Positions 3,049-5,577 of a stretch of 5,577 nt of DNA are shown here, in pieces (the stretch's first letter is position 1; each line of letters starts with the position of its first letter). The position numbers and the translations under genes are program-made. A model generated the notes under the pieces. It had not been told where the DNA came from. It ran no database searches and was given only the letters and a program-made list of their open reading frames with translations. Source of the stretch: an uncultured Lachnospiraceae bacterium (GTDB taxonomy: Bacteria > Bacillota > Clostridia > Lachnospirales > Lachnospiraceae); NCBI GenBank assembly GCA_910577735.1, contig CAJTOO010000063.1, forward strand, positions 1-5,577. Reading direction: 5' to 3'.

Positions 3049-5451
3049 ATGAGTGTGCGAATTGCCCTTGCGGGCAACCCGAACTGCGGGAAAACGACAT
3101 TATTCAATGCCCTGACAGGGTCCAACCAGTTTGTCGGGAACTGGCCGGGCGTTACGGTGGAAAAGAAAGAGGGAAAGTTAAAGAGGCATGACGGCGTGAC
3201 CATTACCGACCTTCCGGGTATTTATTCCCTTTCCCCATATACATTGGAGGAAGTAGTGGCGAGAAACTATCTCATCAGCGAGCGCCCTGATGCCATCTTA
3301 AATATTATCGACGGCACGAACCTGGAGAGAAACCTGTACCTGACCACACAGCTTACCGAGCTTGGCATCCCTGTTGTCGCTGCCATCAATATGATGGACG
3401 TGGTAGAGAAAAACGGCGACAAGATTAATACGGCAGAGCTGGCGAAGGCTTTGGGCTGCAAGGTTGTCGAGATTTCTGCCTTGAAAGGCAGCGGTATCAT
3501 GGAAGCTGCGGAAGCGGCAATCAATGCGGCAAAGAACGAAAAGACGGTTCCCATGCACACTTTTGCGGGAACGGTCGAGCACGCCCTTGCCCATATTGAG
3601 GAGGCTGCAGTACACGGGCTGCCAGAGGAACAGCAGCGGTGGTACGCCATCAAGTTGTTTGAGCGGGACGATAAGGTTTTGGAGCAGCTGAACCTGAGCG
3701 AGTCGGTGCTTTCCCATATTGAAACGGACATTAAGGCGGCCGAGGAGGAGATGGATGACGACGCGGAATCCGTCATCACCAACGAGCGGTATATTTACAT
3801 CGGGAGTATCATCAAAGGATGCTTAAAGAAAAAATCAGCGGGAAAGATGACAAATTCCGATAAGATTGACAGGATTGTGACAAACCGTTTTCTGGGGCTT
3901 CCGATTTTTGCGGCGATTATGTTCCTTGTATATTACATCTCCATGGTGACAGTGGGAGCAAACGCTACGGATTGGGCAAATGACGGATTGTTCGGCGACG
4001 GTTTCCATCTGTTTGGCATCGGTTCCGTGGCTTATGGAGAGGCTTCTGAGGAATATGGCGATGCAGCGCTGATTGTGGATGGCTACGATGTTTATGTGGA
4101 AGAAAACGGCGCGGCTCCTACAGGCGACTTCCCTTATGAAGTGGCGGATGATGAAACATTGGAGGTGACGGTGGAAACGGCGTCCATTGCAGATTATGAA
4201 GGTGCGCTTGCGGTGATGGAACAGTATGGCGATGAGCCAGATCCGGCAGCTTACGGCGTATGGGTTCCCGGTATTCCCGTGTTTGTCGGGAACGCACTGG
4301 AAGCTGTGGGTGCGGCAGACTGGCTTGCGGGGTTGATCAATGACGGTATTGTGGCAGGCGTGGGCGCGGTGCTTGGCTTTGTGCCGCAGATGCTTGTATT
4401 GTTCCTGCTTCTTGCCTTTCTGGAGGCGTGCGGTTATATGGCGCGTATCGCGTTTGTACTGGACCGTATCTTCCGCAAATTCGGACTGTCCGGCAAGTCC
4501 TTCATTCCGATGCTCATCGGTACCGGCTGCGGCATTCCGGGTATCATGGCATCAAGGACGATTGAGAACGAGCGTGACCGCCGTATGACGATTATGACGA
4601 CAACCTTTATTCCCTGTGGCGCGAAGATGCCGTTTATCTCCATGGTTGCGGGAGCAATCTTCGGCGGTTCCGCATGGGTTGCAACGAGCGCGTACTTTGT
4701 AGGTATGGCGGCGATTATCATTTCAGGTATTATGTTAAAGAAAACGAAGATGTTCTCCGGCGACCCGGCTCCTTTCGTTATGGAGCTTCCGGCTTACCAT
4801 ATGCCCACGGTGGGTAATGTGCTGCGTTCCATGTGGGAGCGCGGATGGTCCTTCATTAAGAAGGCGGGCACGATTATCCTGCTTTCCACTATCGTGATAT
4901 GGTTTACGACTTACTTTGGATTTACTGCGGAAGGATTCCGGATGCTTGGGGAGGAGGAGATGGACCACTCACTCCTTGCGGCGGTCGGCAGTGCGATTGC
5001 GTGGATTTTCATACCGCTTGGATGGGGAAACTGGCAGGCGGCAGTAGCTTCTATCACAGGTCTTGTGGCAAAGGAAAATATCGTCGGCACCATGGGTATC
5101 CTCTATCCGGGTGGATGGCCTGAAATTGGTGCAAACTTCAGTCAGGTTGCGGGATATTCCTTCCTGGTGTTCAACCTTCTGTGCGCGCCCTGCTTTGCGG
5201 CAATCGGCGCCATCAAGCGGGAGATGAACAATGCGAAATGGACATGGTTTGCTATCGGATATCAGTGCGGACTGGCTTATGCGGTGGCGCTGATGGTTTA
5301 CCAGATTGGCTTGGCATTTACAGGAAACCTGAATGTCATTGGTCTGCTTGCAGCCATTGTAATCCTTGGCGGCATGATTTATATGCTGTTCAGACCGTAT
5401 AAAGAGGCGACAAAGCTGACAACAAATATGAAACTGAAAATGGCGAAGTAA
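3049..5451 (+). CDS. feoB: FeoB, ferrous iron transporter with N-terminal G-protein domain
   Basis: A complete 800-residue Fe2+ permease of the cytoplasmic membrane. The cytosolic GTPase domain has G1 GNPNCGKT (9-16), G2 threonine T36 in GVTVE, G3 DLPG (54-57), G4 NMMD (114-117) and G5 SALKG (143-147). A helical, GDI-like domain follows (about 170-270). The first membrane helix is about 282-302. A highly acidic segment, about 303-408, is discussed as a finding. The membrane core contains the FeoB signatures GVGAVLGFVPQ (437-447), EACGYMAR (459-466), GTGCGIPGIMASRTIENERDRR-type gate sequence (491-512), FIPCGAKMPF (520-529) and, in the second gate half, KENIVGTMG (675-683) and LCAPCFAAIGAIKREM (711-726). 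Conserved cysteines are C461, C494, C523, C712 and C715. The start is fixed by AAGGAG 9 bp upstream. It follows feoA2 in the operon and is followed by a FeoB-associated gene. Confidence 0.98.
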   Translation: MSVRIALAGNPNCGKTTLFNALTGSNQFVGNWPGVTVEKKEGKLKRHDGVTITDLPGIYSLSPYTLEEVVARNYLISERPDAILNIIDGTNLERNLYLTTQLTELGIPVVAAINMMDVVEKNGDKINTAELAKALGCKVVEISALKGSGIMEAAEAAINAAKNEKTVPMHTFAGTVEHALAHIEEAAVHGLPEEQQRWYAIKLFERDDKVLEQLNLSESVLSHIETDIKAAEEEMDDDAESVITNERYIYIGSIIKGCLKKKSAGKMTNSDKIDRIVTNRFLGLPIFAAIMFLVYYISMVTVGANATDWANDGLFGDGFHLFGIGSVAYGEASEEYGDAALIVDGYDVYVEENGAAPTGDFPYEVADDETLEVTVETASIADYEGALAVMEQYGDEPDPAAYGVWVPGIPVFVGNALEAVGAADWLAGLINDGIVAGVGAVLGFVPQMLVLFLLLAFLEACGYMARIAFVLDRIFRKFGLSGKSFIPMLIGTGCGIPGIMASRTIENERDRRMTIMTTTFIPCGAKMPFISMVAGAIFGGSAWVATSAYFVGMAAIIISGIMLKKTKMFSGDPAPFVMELPAYHMPTVGNVLRSMWERGWSFIKKAGTIILLSTIVIWFTTYFGFTAEGFRMLGEEEMDHSLLAAVGSAIAWIFIPLGWGNWQAAVASITGLVAKENIVGTMGILYPGGWPEIGANFSQVAGYSFLVFNLLCAPCFAAIGAIKREMNNAKWTWFAIGYQCGLAYAVALMVYQIGLAFTGNLNVIGLLAAIVILGGMIYMLFRPYKEATKLTTNMKLKMAK

Positions 5452-5468
5452 CGCGCGGAAAGCGTTTT

Positions 5469-5510
5469 AAAGGCGTCCCGCCATTATACGGGGCGCCGGG
5501 TTTCGCCTTT
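5469..5510 (+). terminator. GC-rich hairpin after feoB (attenuator or mRNA end)
   Basis: GGCGTCCCG (5472-5480) pairs with CGGGGCGCC (5489-5497), 9 bp with one T-G wobble. A competing outer pairing joins AAAGGCG (5469-5475) to CGCCTTT (5504-5510). No clear T-run follows, so complete termination is doubtful. It lies between feoB and the next ribosome-binding site and may set different mRNA levels for the two genes. Confidence 0.45.
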
Positions 5511-5542
5511 AGATTTGTAACAGGGAAACAGGAGGGATTTCG

Positions 5543-5577
5543 ATGCTTACATGGCTTATGGAAAATATGGCGACAAT
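5543..5577 (+). CDS. FeoB-associated Cys-rich membrane protein, 5' end only
   Basis: GGAGGG (5531-5536) is 6 bp before an ATG opening MLTWLMENMAT, and the window ends there. A short ...W-x-x-EN-x-AT-like start leading into a single membrane helix is typical of the small FeoB-associated Cys-rich membrane proteins encoded directly after feoB in clostridia. They are about 50-70 residues, with cysteines after the helix, and their role is unproven but linked to iron uptake. Only eleven codons are visible, so the call depends mostly on position and the start motif. Confidence 0.6.
   Translation, partial: MLTWLMENMAT

Noticed and set aside
2374..3203. Long minus-strand frames opposite feoA1, feoA2 and the feoB start
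   Set aside because: They are shadows of well-supported plus-strand genes and have no ribosome-binding sites or motifs.
3267..3782. Minus-strand frames of 171 and 139 codons within feoB
   Set aside because: Low-complexity serine/alanine-rich or nondescript products, antisense to the conserved GTPase domain.
1..5577. CRISPR array, tRNA or rRNA gene
   Set aside because: No regularly spaced repeats, cloverleaf or rRNA signature was seen on either strand.

Overview
This looks like a chromosomal stretch from an anaerobic Firmicute, most likely a clostridial, Lachnospiraceae-type gut bacterium. That is inferred from the ferrous-iron operon architecture (two feoA genes, a long feoB, then a FeoB-associated small protein), strong Shine-Dalgarno sites and TTGACA-type promoters. 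No rRNA or other taxonomic marker is present, so the assignment is an inference.

Left part (about 1-1800): a graveyard of broken mobile-element genes with no intact gene that I recognise. In order it holds: a short 3' remnant resembling the end of a TrmA/RlmD-type RNA uracil methyltransferase (about 213-329), closed by a strong terminator (350-397); two phage tail-assembly genes, both truncated and fused in frame (488-742 and 737-856), the first carrying an amber codon; an internally deleted DUF3800 gene on the minus strand (1126-854), preceded on that strand by a two-hairpin element with a T-run; the first ~30 codons of a phage tape measure protein (1230-1382, homology to about 1320); an unexplained stretch with a perfect hairpin (1453-1479); and the N-terminus of a ribbon-helix-helix regulator on the minus strand (1777-1700). 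The order chaperone, second small tail gene, tape measure is the normal tail-module order of siphovirus-like prophages. The region therefore reads as a collapsed prophage or integrated element with accessory cargo.

Middle part (about 1800-2360): a regulatory region. Promoter P1 (1823-1851) and promoter P2 (2248-2276) each have a copy of the same palindrome, (G/A)TTAG-N6-CTAA(C/T), lying just after the -10 box. Three more copies (1923-1937, 2187-2202, 2319-2334) occur here and one lies inside the operon before feoB (3012-3027). By position and by resemblance to the GTTAG/CTAAC core of known iron boxes, these are probably operators for a DtxR/IdeR-type metal-dependent repressor. A weak unrecognised ORF (1948-2232) and a short terminator (1890-1914) lie between P1 and P2.

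Right part (2359-5577): the feo operon. feoA1, feoA2 and feoB are intact and followed by the first codons of a FeoB-associated Cys-rich membrane protein gene cut by the window edge. The predicted logic is: when iron is replete the repressor holds P2 (and P1) shut; when iron is low, FeoB imports Fe2+ across the membrane with the FeoA proteins as cytosolic partners. The extra operator before feoB suggests that feoB can also be controlled separately. FeoB carries a ~90-residue strongly acidic insertion after its first membrane helix, which is the most distinctive protein feature here.
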